This document shows positions 54,261-64,000 of a stretch of DNA of 64,000 bases, in pieces. The stretch comes from Polyangium sp. y55x31. Lineage in GTDB: Bacteria; Myxococcota_A; Polyangia; Polyangiales; Polyangiaceae. Position 1 is the stretch's first letter. Each line of letters begins with the position of its first letter. The stretch lies in the NCBI RefSeq assembly GCF_029946505.1, contig NZ_JARZHG010000006.1:1-64000 (forward strand), given 5' to 3'. Under the pieces are notes generated by a model. The model worked only from the letters and a program-made list of their open reading frames with translations. It was not told the DNA's origin and did no database searches. The translations under genes were made by a program, and so were the position numbers.

Positions 54261-56152
54261 ACCGTCACCCTCCGATGGTACGTGAGCCACTCGATCGCGG
54301 TGACGAGGAGCACCGCGGCGAGCAAGTAGATCCAGATCTCGCGACGCACGCCGACCTTGAACTCACCGACCGGGCCCGCCGCGCGCCCGCCGACGACGAG
54401 CTCGGTCTGCGGTTTGATCACGCTCTCGGCCGGATCGACGAGGTTCGCCGCGAAGGTCGTGATCTCGTCAGGGCTCGTGGACAGCTTGTAGAAGCCCGCT
54501 TGCTGGCCGAGGAAGACCGCGCGGCCGTCCTTCACGGGCACGTCGCGCTTCGTTCCATCGGGCAATTCGAGCGTCGCGGTCGCCGCCGCGGACGAGGCGG
54601 GGATCTGCCAGACCGTGCCCGTGCGGAAGGAGGAGATGTACTGGACGTCCTCCTCGACGAACTCGTTGATCGTGTTGAGCAGGAAGAGCGGCCAGGAGAT
54701 CCGCAGCGGAAAATCGCTCTCGCGGATGTCGAAGCCGAGCGCGACGAACTTCACGCCCGCGCGGCTGCCGGCGATCAGGATCGGCCCCTTGTAGCTCTTG
54801 CCGATCACCTTGTCCTCCTTCTCGCCCTTCAGCGGACGCGCGCGCCCGATGTTGACGTCCGAGAGGACCGTGTAGCGGAGGATCGGGTGCTTCTCGTCGA
54901 GCTCGTCGAAGCCGAGCCGATAGTTCGGATCCGTATCTTCGACGGGCTTGCCCACCTCGAACGGGACGTTCTCGCCCGAGGGGTTCAGGTAGAGCAGGCT
55001 GCCGCTGCCCGGCGCGACGTTCGGCGTCACGCCGTCGAAGATGGTCACGTCGAAGTTGCCCTTGCCCGGATACCTCGACGGATCGATCGTCGTGACCTCG
55101 AGGTACTCGTCGAGTAGGAGCGCAGCTTCGAGGAACATGTTGCCCGTCGTGACGACCTGCACGCGGGCGCGCCTGCGCTCGGGCAGGAGCGCAAAGGCGT
55201 GATCGTCGGCGGGCAGATCGTCGCGGCTGCCGTTCGCGTAGGCGATCTTCGCTTCGAGCGTCTTCGACGCGCCCGAGAGGTTCGGATAAAAGCGCGGCAG
55301 CCGCTCCTTCGGCCCGAGCCGGATCTGCGAGAGGTCCGTGAGCTGCCCGTCGCCGAAGAGCGAGAGCTCGACGTCGACCGGCTCTTCGTTCGTGTTCGTA
55401 ACCTCGAGCATCACCTCGTAGCGGCTCTTGTCGAGCGGGTAGCGCCGCACCGAAAAGCCCGTGATCGCCACGTTCGTCGCGCGTGATCCGATGGGCAGGT
55501 ACGAGAGCCGCACGTCGCCGAGCTCCACGGGCCCGGCCGCGTCGACCGCGGGGCCGAGCGCGCCGTCCGACACGACGATGATCTCCGGCGAGGAGAGGCC
55601 ACGCAACGTGTCGACCCCGAAACGCAGACCCCGCGCGAAATCGGCGCTCGCGTCGGTCGCCTTGATCGACGCGACGGCCGCTTCGAGGTCGGGGATCTCG
55701 CTCGTCATCGTGGAGAGCGGCGTCACGGCCGCATCCATCTGCGCGATGAGCATGCGATCGCTGCCCGAGAGGCCGCGGACCATGCGCTTGACCTCGTCCT
55801 TCGCGGCCTCGATGCGCGACGGCGCGGCGTCCGTGGCCTTCATGCTCGCGCTCGCGTCGACGAGCACGATGATGTTCCGGCCCTCGAGGATGTTCGCCGC
55901 GGGACGCGGATCGCCGAGCGCGAGGAGGAGCAACGCGAGGAGCGCGAGCTGCAGGAGGAGCGAGAGGAAACGCTTCAACTGCGAGAAGAGGCTCGTCGCC
56001 TCCTTGTCGCGCAGGATGCGCTCCCAGAGCTTCTCGAAGGGCACGGCGACGGGGCGCCGACGCAGCTTCAGGATGTAGAAAACGACGACCACGCTGCCGG
56101 CGAGGGCGCCGATCTGGAGCAAGGTCGCGAGCGGGACGCCGACGAAATGCAT
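54257..56152 (-). CDS. BatA/BatB-like VWA membrane protein (631 aa)
   Basis: Two N-terminal helices (about 8-28 and 58-80) with the BatA-type layout, a VWA domain with MIDAS DASAS (99-103), a beta-sandwich region, and one C-terminal helix (about 605-624). Contains the RRRP and LWERIL segment seen after the first helix in BatA-family proteins. Gene four of five in the MoxR operon, with a three-base gap to the DUF58 gene and a GTGA overlap with the next. Confidence 0.88.
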   Translation of the reverse strand: MHFVGVPLATLLQIGALAGSVVVVFYILKLRRRPVAVPFEKLWERILRDKEATSLFSQLKRFLSLLLQLALLALLLLALGDPRPAANILEGRNIIVLVDASASMKATDAAPSRIEAAKDEVKRMVRGLSGSDRMLIAQMDAAVTPLSTMTSEIPDLEAAVASIKATDASADFARGLRFGVDTLRGLSSPEIIVVSDGALGPAVDAAGPVELGDVRLSYLPIGSRATNVAITGFSVRRYPLDKSRYEVMLEVTNTNEEPVDVELSLFGDGQLTDLSQIRLGPKERLPRFYPNLSGASKTLEAKIAYANGSRDDLPADDHAFALLPERRRARVQVVTTGNMFLEAALLLDEYLEVTTIDPSRYPGKGNFDVTIFDGVTPNVAPGSGSLLYLNPSGENVPFEVGKPVEDTDPNYRLGFDELDEKHPILRYTVLSDVNIGRARPLKGEKEDKVIGKSYKGPILIAGSRAGVKFVALGFDIRESDFPLRISWPLFLLNTINEFVEEDVQYISSFRTGTVWQIPASSAAATATLELPDGTKRDVPVKDGRAVFLGQQAGFYKLSTSPDEITTFAANLVDPAESVIKPQTELVVGGRAAGPVGEFKVGVRREIWIYLLAAVLLVTAIEWLTYHRRVTV

Positions 56153-56155
56153 GGC

Positions 56156-57103
56156 CTACCGGAGGAAGCCGCCGCGACGGAAGACGCGGAGGATGAGCTC
56201 GTCGAAGGACACGTCGGTGTCGGCGCGGAAGTAACTCACCTGGCGCGACGTGCAGAACCGCTGCACCTCGTCCAGGTACCCCTCGTACGCCTGCTGGTAT
56301 TTTTCGAGCACCTTGGCCGTGACCGTGACCTCGCGCTCCGTGCCCGTCTCGCAGTCGTAGACGCGCACGTCGCCCTTGATGTCGGGCCGCGCGTCGTGCC
56401 GATCGACGAGGTGGATCACGTAGGGCTCGAAGCGGTTGAATCGCAGCACGTTGATCCCGCGCTCGAAGCCCTCCGGATCGTAGAGATCGGTGAGCAGCAC
56501 GGCGAGGCCGCGGCGCTTGTGCTGCGCGACGAACGTCTTCATCGCCGCGCCGAGATCCGTCGCGCCCTCGGCCTTCACGCCGTTGAGGAAGCGGAAGATG
56601 CGGAAGATGCGCGCCTTGCCGCGCGTCGTCGGCATCCGACCGCTGATCTCGTCCGTGGCCGCGACGATCGCGATCCGATCGAGGTTCGCGAGCCCCACGT
56701 ACGCGAGCGCCGCGCAGAGGCGCTTCGCCTGCCGGAGCTTCTCGCCGTCGCCGAACCCCATCGACGAGGACGTGTCGAGGATGAAGTAGATCGCGAGATC
56801 CTCTTCCTCCTCGTAGAGCCGGATCAGCAGGCGATCGAACTTCTGGTAGGCGTTCCAGTCGAGGTAACGGATGTCGTCGCCGGGCGCGTAGTCGCGGTGA
56901 TCGGCGAACTCGATGCCCGAGCCCGTCTTCTTCGTCCGCCGCTCGGCGCGCATCGCGCCCGAGAAGACGCGGCGGCTCACCATCGCGAGGTACTCGAGCT
57001 TGCGCTGGAACTCGTCGTCGAAGAGGTCGTCTTCGCCGGCCGCGCCGCCGCGGCGCAAGGACGGCTTGTCGGGCCGGAGCCCCAAAAACTCGAGCACACC
57101 CAT
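56156..57103 (-). CDS. DUF58 protein with VWA-like fold (315 aa)
   Basis: DUF58 signature SGIEFADHRDYAPGDDIRYLDWNAYQK (about 62-88) followed by the VWA-like domain with MIDAS-like ILDTSSSM (Asp110-Ser114) and VLLTDLYDPEG. Cytoplasmic. Family members are regularly encoded beside MoxR ATPases and are thought to be their partner or client. ATG 57103 is used; a longer frame upstream overlaps the moxR stop. Confidence 0.9.
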   Translation of the reverse strand: MGVLEFLGLRPDKPSLRRGGAAGEDDLFDDEFQRKLEYLAMVSRRVFSGAMRAERRTKKTGSGIEFADHRDYAPGDDIRYLDWNAYQKFDRLLIRLYEEEEDLAIYFILDTSSSMGFGDGEKLRQAKRLCAALAYVGLANLDRIAIVAATDEISGRMPTTRGKARIFRIFRFLNGVKAEGATDLGAAMKTFVAQHKRRGLAVLLTDLYDPEGFERGINVLRFNRFEPYVIHLVDRHDARPDIKGDVRVYDCETGTEREVTVTAKVLEKYQQAYEGYLDEVQRFCTSRQVSYFRADTDVSFDELILRVFRRGGFLR

Positions 57104-57117
57104 GGCGAGGAAGGTCC

Positions 57118-58119
<1,002 letters not shown>

Positions 58120-58172
58120 CTCTTCCCCTATCGTTCTACTTGGAAAAACCAATCGTGCCCGCGCGCGGCAGC

Positions 58173-60170
58173 TCACTCCCTCGGTCGAATGAGCTGGAAA
58201 TAGCGGTGCACGTAGAATCGGTACCCGTCGGGCACCTTTTCTTTGTTGATTTGCTCCTCGGCGACGGTCCTGTACTGCGTGAAGACCTTCTTGTAGCCGC
58301 CGCCCCGGAAGCCCTTCTCTGCCGCCGCGAGGATCACCTCGCTGTTCGAAGGACCGCCGCCGCTGTCGAGCCCCTGGGCCTGCACGTCCTGCGTGCCCAT
58401 CTTGGGATCGGTGCGCTTGCCGGCGATGTCGCCGTCGTGCCCCGAGCCGACGCCCTTGCCGCCCGGCTCCGTGCCCTGACCGCCCTGCCCCTGCTGATCG
58501 CCCTGGCCTTGCCCCTGGCCCTCACCCTGGCCTTGCCCCTGCCCCTGCCCGCTTCCTTGCGAAAGCACGAGCATCTTCTTGCCGCCGGGGCCGATCACCC
58601 ACTGTTTGCCCTGACCACCGCTCTGCTGGCCGCCGTTCTGGCCGTTCTGGCCGTCCTGGCCCTCGCCGTCCTGGCCCTCTTGGCCGTCCTGGCCCTCTTG
58701 GCCCTGGCCTTGCTGGCCCTGACCCTGCTGCGGCTGACCTTGCCCCTGCCCGCCGCGCGCGCGTTTGCCGAAGCGGAGCATGCGGGCCATGCGCTGCTTG
58801 CCCGATTGCCCCTGCTGCCGGAGCATCTCGCGCAGCTCTTCGAGCCGCTGCCGGAGCTCTTCCTTCTCCTTCTCGGACATCTCCTCCTGCTGCATGCGGT
58901 TGATGTCCTCGGCGGCCTGTTCGAGATCCTCGGCGGAAGCGCCGAGCTCGCGCATCAGATCCTCGGCCGCCTTCGCGAGCGCGCGATCGAGTTTGTCGAG
59001 CTGTCGCCCGAGGCGCTCCTGCTTCTCCGCCTCGCGATCGAGCCGCTCGAGCTCGCGCTCCTTCTTCTTGAGCAGGCGCTCCTCTTGCTCGTCCTGCGGG
59101 CCGCCGTCCTGCTCGTTCTTCTTCTGCTTCTTCTTGAGCAGCTCCTCGCGGGCCTCGGCGCGCTTCTCGTTGATCGCGGCGAGCGCCTCCTTCTGCCGAT
59201 CGGAGGCCTTCTTCAGCGCGTCCTTGAGCCGCTCCAGCGAGGCCTTGTCCGGCTTCTTCTTCCCGTCGCGCAGCCGCTCGGCGAGCTCCTTCAGGTCCTT
59301 CTTCGCCTTCTCGAGGTCCTTCTTCTTCAGGGACTCGCCGACGGGCTTCGACAGCTCACTCGATTCGAGGTCCTTGCCCATCTGCTCGAGCGCCTCTTCG
59401 AGCGCCTTTCGATCGGCCTCGGCGCCCTTCAGAAGATCACGCTCGATGGCCTCCATCTTGCGGAAGGCCTCGGTGCGATCGAGCCGCTTGTTCGCGATGT
59501 CCTCGACGAGCTGGTTGAACCGCTCGATCGCGGCCTGCACCTCGGGCGTCTGATCCTTCTTCGCGAGCTCCTTCGCAGCCTCGCGGAAGAGCTCCAGATC
59601 GTCGTCCGTGAGCGCGACCGCGTCGATCGTGCGGAGCTGCGGCGGCGCCTCTTTGATCGGCGTGCGGATCTCGAAGAGCGCGAGCGCGACGGCGCCGATG
59701 CCCACGACGAGCGCCGCGAAATAGTCGGAGGGCAAACGGATCGGCGCGGCCTTGCTCGGCTTCAGATCCCGCACGTTCTCGCACGCGTCGTCGATGGCGA
59801 CCTCCATGAGCGGCGTGCGGTCGGAGGCCTTGATGGCGTCGAAGGCGAGCGCGTTCGTGAGCCGGTCGTGGAGTTTGTGGTGACGATCGAGCGCGATGGT
59901 GCCGGCCCGCGGCGGGAGCTTGCGGAGGAGCCCCACGAGCGCGACGGCGACGACGGCCGCGGCGGCGCCGATCAAGATGTGGCGCGCGCGCTGTTCGGAG
60001 AGGTGGTCGGGGAACAACTTGCGGCACGCGAGGGTGCCGGCGACGACGGCGAACGCCAGCGTGAGCGCGTTCGGCAGGTAACGTACCGCCCGCGCGATGC
60101 GCAGCCGGAGCGAGACGATCGCGGCGGCGCGGCGGATGCGAGAGAGCCCTTGGGTACGGTGATCGCTCAC
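58173..60170 (-). CDS. DUF4175-like membrane/coiled-coil protein with Gln-Gly-rich tail (665 aa)
   Basis: First gene of the MoxR operon. Two or three N-terminal helices (about 33-50, 65-84, 148-168), a long charged coiled coil (about 185-465; KKKDLEKAKKDLKELAERL, EEMSEKEKEELRQRLEELREML), a Gln/Gly/Asp/Glu-rich low-complexity tract (about 478-595) and a short ordered C terminus (EVILAAAEKGFRGGGYKKVFTQYRTVAEE). This order occurs in proteins linked to MoxR/VWA operons of myxobacteria and planctomycetes. The tract may phase separate or bind partners; that is a guess. Confidence 0.85.
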   Translation of the reverse strand: MSDHRTQGLSRIRRAAAIVSLRLRIARAVRYLPNALTLAFAVVAGTLACRKLFPDHLSEQRARHILIGAAAAVVAVALVGLLRKLPPRAGTIALDRHHKLHDRLTNALAFDAIKASDRTPLMEVAIDDACENVRDLKPSKAAPIRLPSDYFAALVVGIGAVALALFEIRTPIKEAPPQLRTIDAVALTDDDLELFREAAKELAKKDQTPEVQAAIERFNQLVEDIANKRLDRTEAFRKMEAIERDLLKGAEADRKALEEALEQMGKDLESSELSKPVGESLKKKDLEKAKKDLKELAERLRDGKKKPDKASLERLKDALKKASDRQKEALAAINEKRAEAREELLKKKQKKNEQDGGPQDEQEERLLKKKERELERLDREAEKQERLGRQLDKLDRALAKAAEDLMRELGASAEDLEQAAEDINRMQQEEMSEKEKEELRQRLEELREMLRQQGQSGKQRMARMLRFGKRARGGQGQGQPQQGQGQQGQGQEGQDGQEGQDGEGQDGQNGQNGGQQSGGQGKQWVIGPGGKKMLVLSQGSGQGQGQGQGEGQGQGQGDQQGQGGQGTEPGGKGVGSGHDGDIAGKRTDPKMGTQDVQAQGLDSGGGPSNSEVILAAAEKGFRGGGYKKVFTQYRTVAEEQINKEKVPDGYRFYVHRYFQLIRPRE

Positions 60171-60239
60171 GGTAGAAGTCGCTCCGATCGCCCCGGGAGG
60201 ACCGATCGCCGGGTGGTGAGGGGCGTCATTGTAGCTGTT

Positions 60240-60264
60240 GACGTTTCGAGCGCCCGTAAGTTCC
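60240..60264 (-). promoter_or_regulatory. Candidate extracytoplasmic-function sigma promoter of the MoxR operon
   Basis: Reading on the minus strand, GGAAC (60264-60260), 16 bases, then CGTC (60243-60240). This matches the usual RpoE-type form GGAAC-N16-CGTC and is about 70 bases before the first gene. An alternative -10 TACAAT also exists nearby but has no -35. Low confidence; no expression evidence. Confidence 0.35.
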
Positions 60265-60459
60265 TAACCTTGGGAACGCGCCGCGCATCGCGATCTTACG
60301 CGCCATGTGCCTGGATGATTCCCCCAGGGAGCAAGCGCGTTCGGGGCTCCCCCCTACCCGCCTCCAGGAACCTCGCAGCCCATAGGCAGCCACAAACGAC
60401 GAAGGGCGCTTCGGACGAAGACCGTCCGCCGCGCCCTCCTCGTGCTGGCTCTCGCGCCG

Positions 60460-61224
60460 TCAGCTCGATCGACGCGCCGCCGCGCGGGGCTTCTTCGCCG
60501 TCGACTTCCGGCCCGCCGTCGACTTCGCCTTCGTGGGCGCCGCCTTCTTCGTCGCAGCCGCCTTGCCGCCCGAAGCCTTCTTCGTGGCCTTCTTCGCGGC
60601 CGTCTTCTTCGCCGGTGCCGCGGCCTTCGCGGCCGCCTTCTTCGTGGTCTTGGCGGCCTTCGTCGGGGCCTTCGCGGCCTTCTTCGCAGCGGCCTTCTTC
60701 GCCGGCTTCTTCGCGGCCTTCTTCGCGGCGCGCGCGGGCTTCGGCGCGGGCGCGGCTTCTTCGGCCGGCTCCTCGTCGAGGTCGGCGTCGTCGAGCGCGC
60801 GGCGCGGCGGCATCTCCTTGCCATACTTCGCGAGCAGCTCGCCGATCTTCTCGTCGAGCTTCGCGAACTCGAACGGCTTGTCGAGCCAGCCGTCGGCGAA
60901 GAGCGGCGAGGTCATCGCGTTCATGCTCTCGCCGATGCCCGTGAGCATGAGGACCGGCGTGTTCGCGAGCGTTCCGCCCGCGGCGCCCGGAGCCTTGACG
61001 AGCTTCGCGACTTCCCAGCCGCTCATCTGCGGCATCATCACGTCGAGCATCACCAGGTCCGGACGATGCTGCTGCGTCAGGCGCCAAGCGGTCTCGCCGT
61101 CGGCTGCATCGTGGACCTGGAAGCCGAGGGTCTTCAAATGCCGCGCCACCAAGCTCAGCATGGCGGGCTCGTCCTCGGCGACGACGACGGTAAGAGGCTT
61201 CGTGCTGGTGCTGGCGGACGACAT
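60460..61224 (-). CDS. Response regulator with histone-H1-like Lys/Ala tail (254 aa)
   Basis: Receiver domain (about 10-132): Glu17-Asp18 acid pocket, phospho-acceptor Asp61 (LDVMMP), Thr95 and Lys116 (DKPF) all present. An acidic linker (144-160) leads to ~90 residues of AKKAAKK/PAKKA/TKKA repeats typical of eukaryotic linker histone H1 and bacterial HC1/HU-tail proteins. Likely a phosphorylation-controlled nucleoid-binding protein (inference). No kinase is adjacent. ATG 61224 is preferred because 13 extra residues upstream lack Shine-Dalgarno. Confidence 0.92.
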   Translation of the reverse strand: MSSASTSTKPLTVVVAEDEPAMLSLVARHLKTLGFQVHDAADGETAWRLTQQHRPDLVMLDVMMPQMSGWEVAKLVKAPGAAGGTLANTPVLMLTGIGESMNAMTSPLFADGWLDKPFEFAKLDEKIGELLAKYGKEMPPRRALDDADLDEEPAEEAAPAPKPARAAKKAAKKPAKKAAAKKAAKAPTKAAKTTKKAAAKAAAPAKKTAAKKATKKASGGKAAATKKAAPTKAKSTAGRKSTAKKPRAAARRSS

Positions 61225-61478
61225 CGTTTCGGGATGAGAGTACGTCGAAGGGGAGAAGGTCAAGGCCTACATGCGCCGGGCACTTTCACCACAGCGCTTC
61301 GGAGGCTCGGCGCAGGCGTCCGGGCCCGGAAGCAACGAGGACGCCTGGACATTCCCGATGCCGTCGTAGAGTCCTGCCCCTACACGCGGGAGACGCGCAT
61401 CAGGGAGCGCCGGACGAACTTCGCCGTGACGTACCTCGTTCCCTCGGACGCAAACTCGGGCGAGCATGGAGGCGCACC

Positions 61479-62486
61479 ATGACCACCCAGGACCTCGCCG
61501 CCGTGAGCGGCGCCACGGGATTCATCGGCTCGGCCGTCGTCCGCAAGCTGCTCGAAGCTGGCCGCAAGGTACGCGCGCTCGTCGAGCCCGGGGCGAATCC
61601 GAAAAACCTCGAAGGTTTGCCCGCGGATCGACTCGAACGTGTCGAGGTCGACGTCTGCGACGCGAAGGGCATGCGCAAGGCGCTCGAAGGCGCGGGCGCG
61701 TTTTACCACCTCGCCGCGATCTACAAGGTGTGGATGCCCGATCCCACGCCGATCCACCGCGTCAACATCGAGGGCACGTTGACCTCGCTCCTCGCGGCCC
61801 GCGACGTCGGTGTACGCCGCGTGATCTACACCTCCTCGATCGCGGCCGTCGGCTTGAAGGAGGACGGGACGCCCGCGGACGAGTCGACGCCGTGGAACCT
61901 CTGGAACATCGCGAACGACTACATCTCCTCGAAGTACCACGCCGAACGGGTCGTCATGCGCCTCGCCGAGGCGGGTTTTCCCGTGGTGATCGTGAACCCC
62001 GCGTTCCCCTTCGGGCCTCGCGACATCGGGCCCACGCCGACCGGCGGGATCATCCTCTCGTTCCTCCGAGGAAAGATGCCCGGCGTCGGGAAAGGCGGGT
62101 TCTGCGCGGTCGACGTGGACGATGTCGCCGTGGCGCACGTCGCGGCCGAGACGCGTGGGCGCATCGGCGAGCGGTACATCCTGGGAAACCACAACGTCAC
62201 GTTCCGCGCGTTCCTGGAGCTCGTCGCCGAGGTCGCAGGGAAGAAGGCGCCGCGGCTGCCGATCCCCTCGGGCCTCGCGCGGACCATGGCCGCCGGCCTC
62301 GAATTCTGGTCCGACCACGTGAGCCACGCGCCGCCGATCGCCACGTACAAGAGCGTCCGCTACATGCAGGAGTACGCCTACTTCAGCGGAGAGAAGGCCC
62401 GGCGCGAGCTCGGCATGCCCTGCACGCCGCTCCGGACCTCGGTAGAGCAAGCGGTCGAGTATTTCCGGACGAACGGGATGGTCTAG
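61479..62486 (+). CDS. NAD(P)-dependent epimerase/dehydratase-type (extended SDR) protein (335 aa)
   Basis: Extended SDR near dihydroflavonol reductase and the hopanoid-associated HpnA group. Cofactor motif GATGFIG (11-17), catalytic Ser119/120 (YTSSIAAVG), Tyr148 and Lys152 (Y-I-S-S-K). Substrate unknown. ATG at 61479. Convergent with the next gene; stops overlap by four bases. Confidence 0.9.
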   Translation: MTTQDLAAVSGATGFIGSAVVRKLLEAGRKVRALVEPGANPKNLEGLPADRLERVEVDVCDAKGMRKALEGAGAFYHLAAIYKVWMPDPTPIHRVNIEGTLTSLLAARDVGVRRVIYTSSIAAVGLKEDGTPADESTPWNLWNIANDYISSKYHAERVVMRLAEAGFPVVIVNPAFPFGPRDIGPTPTGGIILSFLRGKMPGVGKGGFCAVDVDDVAVAHVAAETRGRIGERYILGNHNVTFRAFLELVAEVAGKKAPRLPIPSGLARTMAAGLEFWSDHVSHAPPIATYKSVRYMQEYAYFSGEKARRELGMPCTPLRTSVEQAVEYFRTNGMV

Positions 62487-63091
62487 GCGGCGCGGGCGAG
62501 GGTGATCTTGTCGGATTGTCCGGCCGCGTAGAAAGAGCGGAGCGCGCGGCGCATCCGATCGAAGTGGCCGCGCCGCGCGAAGGTCTCTTCGAGCCGGCCG
62601 GCGAAGCGGGCGGCGAGATCGTTCGCGAGGCGGTAGCGATCACCACGCTCGGTGCCCGGCGGGTGGAGGTACGCGACGGCCTCGAAGAGCCGCGCGCGGA
62701 TGCGCGCCGCGCGGCCGGGATCGAAGCGGCGCGTGGCGAGCGGGCCGTGCACGAAGAGCACGTACTTGTCGACCTCGGCCTGGAGCTCGAGCTCGAGCTG
62801 CGTGGCCGGCAGCTCACGCCGCGCGCGCTCGGCCAGGTAGAGGAAATGGCTCACGCCCTCGACGACCTGGCAAAGCAGGTCGAACGGCAGGTTCTTCGCT
62901 TCGAGCGCCGCGCGCGGCAGGTGCAACAAAAGCGAGATGCCGTCCTCGTCCTCGCGCACGAAAAGGACCTCGCGCCCTTCGTCGTCCGACGCGTCGATCG
63001 GCCGGATGAAGTCCTCCACCGAGGGCGCCTCGGGGATGCCGTACGTGTCGCGGAGCGCTGCCTGGATGCGCGCGGGCAGCGAGGGCGCCAT
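62483..63091 (-). CDS. Conserved-looking hypothetical protein (202 aa)
   Basis: Well-composed cytoplasmic protein without signal, helices or cysteine motif. Distinct blocks: ISLLLHLPRAALEAKNLPFDLLCQVVEGVSHFLYLAERARRELPATQLELELQAEVDKYVLF and YRLANDLAARFAGRLEETF. Its ATG overlaps the stop of the gene upstream (ATGA), so it is co-translated with it. Not recognised; reads as an enzyme-like or adaptor protein. Confidence 0.78.
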   Translation of the reverse strand: MAPSLPARIQAALRDTYGIPEAPSVEDFIRPIDASDDEGREVLFVREDEDGISLLLHLPRAALEAKNLPFDLLCQVVEGVSHFLYLAERARRELPATQLELELQAEVDKYVLFVHGPLATRRFDPGRAARIRARLFEAVAYLHPPGTERGDRYRLANDLAARFAGRLEETFARRGHFDRMRRALRSFYAAGQSDKITLARAA

Positions 63092-63699
63092 CAGTGGACG
63101 CCCTCCTTTCCTCGCACGGGCACGAGCCCACGCGCGCCGAGCTCTTCCGCGATCCGCGACGATCCCGTGCGTAGCCAGCGCTCGTAGAGCTTGAGCAGGC
63201 CGCGCTGGCCCTGCGCGCCCTTCGCGATCGCGCCGTCGGCGACCTCGTTCAAGACCTCCACGAATTGCTCGAATCGATCGGCGAGCTCGGACAGGACGTC
63301 GTGGGTCGCGCGCTGGCCCGGCGTGCGCAGCATGGCCGAGGCGTTGTCGTAGGCGGTCGCGCCGACGCGGATCACGTAGCCGCGATCGATCCCCCTGAGC
63401 TCGACGTGGCCGCCGAAGAAGCCGACCCCGTAGAGCACGCCGTCGCCGAGCGCGCGCAGGCGTCGGAAGCGCGCCGCTCCCGAGGCTTCGAGCGCGTCGC
63501 GGAGCTGGAACGCGAGGGGTCGGGAAAAGGCCGACTCGTTTTCCTCGCTGGGGTGGGCGTAATCGCAGAGTACGCCGACGAGATAATGAGACGCCGCCGC
63601 GGAGGCCTCGATCTTCCGCGAGCGCAGCGCATCGCCAACGGCGCTCATGAAGTAGTCGGAGATACTGGGAGAGATCGCAATGCTGGTGGTACGGCTCAC
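63091..63699 (-). CDS. Conserved-looking hypothetical protein (202 aa)
   Basis: GTG at 63699 with GAGGTG seven bases upstream; an upstream in-frame ATG would add a poor leader. Soluble alpha/beta composition with SHYLVGVLCDYAHPSEEN, RLRALGDGVLYGVGFFGGH and a helical C-terminal half (DVLSELADRFEQFVEVLNEVADG). Co-translated with the gene downstream. Function not recognised; the pair may form a two-subunit complex. Confidence 0.75.
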   Translation of the reverse strand: MSRTTSIAISPSISDYFMSAVGDALRSRKIEASAAASHYLVGVLCDYAHPSEENESAFSRPLAFQLRDALEASGAARFRRLRALGDGVLYGVGFFGGHVELRGIDRGYVIRVGATAYDNASAMLRTPGQRATHDVLSELADRFEQFVEVLNEVADGAIAKGAQGQRGLLKLYERWLRTGSSRIAEELGARGLVPVRGKEGVH

Positions 63700-63963
63700 G
63701 GGGCACCTCGTCCTGGACGGGGCGCCTCGGGACCGAAATCCAGCAGGCGCCACGCGCCCGGTTGAACAGCTCGTCCTCGAAAGACCGGGAACAGAGGGCT
63801 CGCGGCCGGCTCGGGGCCGGACACGGGCCTCATGAACGGAATCTACCGCGGCGGGCGCACGACGCCCAGCGTGCGGCAGACGGTTTTACGAGGGATTCCG
63901 AGGATTTGTGGCCACCCCCTGGGGCGGCTGCCAGCGATCGCGAAGGCCGCGATTTTCCGCCGC
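63700..63963. other. Intergenic region at the right edge
   Basis: No gene or RNA is recognised. It separates the two-gene minus-strand unit from the rightward promoter at the edge. Confidence 0.5.
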
Positions 63964-63991
63964 TTGACAGCCGAACGACCATGACTATCTT
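63964..63991 (+). promoter_or_regulatory. Sigma-70 promoter pointing out of the window
   Basis: TTGACA (63964-63969), 16-base spacer, TATCTT (63986-63991). A perfect -35 is rare in GC-rich DNA, so it is likely real. Its gene lies beyond position 64000. Confidence 0.6.
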
Positions 63992-64000
63992 CCGCGCCGC

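Noticed and set aside
58140-60944. Plus-strand frame of 934 codons rich in Leu/Ala
   Set aside because: Complement of the Gln/Glu/Lys coiled-coil gene; leucine runs come from reading CTC/CTT complements of GAG/AAG.

Overview
The window is very GC-rich, coding-dense DNA that reads like a myxobacterium, most likely Polyangiales/Sorangiineae-type. The signs are three eukaryotic-like Ser/Thr protein kinases, a kinase beside an FHA/sigma-54 activator, many lipoproteins with Gly-Ser or Gln-Ala-Pro spacers, secreted hydrolases, and long open frames on the wrong strand caused by GC skew at third codon positions. This lineage is inferred from gene content; no marker gene was compared.

Layout. 1-6283 (minus): a glycine-rich RRM protein cut by the window edge, a small unknown protein, a giant kinase/ATPase/TPR regulator and a lipoprotein with NAIQP repeats. 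6614-9241: a second kinase, uracil-DNA glycosylase and a small membrane protein. 9348-13708 (plus): two PilT-family ATPases followed by two outer-membrane barrel-like proteins, overlapping by a few bases like one operon. 13712-18084 (minus): envelope proteins including a PHB-depolymerase-type esterase. 18222-23275 (plus): a signalling operon of TPR-like membrane protein, kinase, FHA/sigma-54 activator and two related one-pass membrane proteins. 23284-24662: two cell-surface proteins. 24880-25208: a block of 21-bp repeats. 25256-31966: polyprenol-type glycosyltransferase, CDP-alcohol phosphatidyltransferase, MMPL/RND transporter and GT4 glycosyltransferase, a lipid/glycolipid-like set.

32097-43095 is the accessory part. 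Two nearly identical small genes (30 and 35 codons) lie 10.9 kb apart. They share an ungapped 111-bp upstream region that contains a sigma-70-like promoter and a Shine-Dalgarno site. Each sits beside a TetR/flavin-monooxygenase divergon whose intergenic region holds paired palindromic operators. Between them are a Baeyer-Villiger-type monooxygenase, beta-propeller lipoprotein and SDR operon, and a subtilase-like lipoprotein. The small-gene pair is the strongest candidate here for something undescribed.

43252-64000: a STAS-like protein, a GH19 chitinase lipoprotein, tRNA-Pro(UGG), a dense array of perfect hairpins, an S9 peptidase, a CNNM/CorC transporter, plant-type glutamate-cysteine ligase, and a homocysteine-methyltransferase-like protein that lacks its zinc cysteines. 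These are followed by a five-gene MoxR/DUF58/VWA operon, a receiver protein with a histone-H1-like tail, an NAD-dependent epimerase, and two small conserved proteins of unknown function. A good sigma-70 promoter points out of the right edge.
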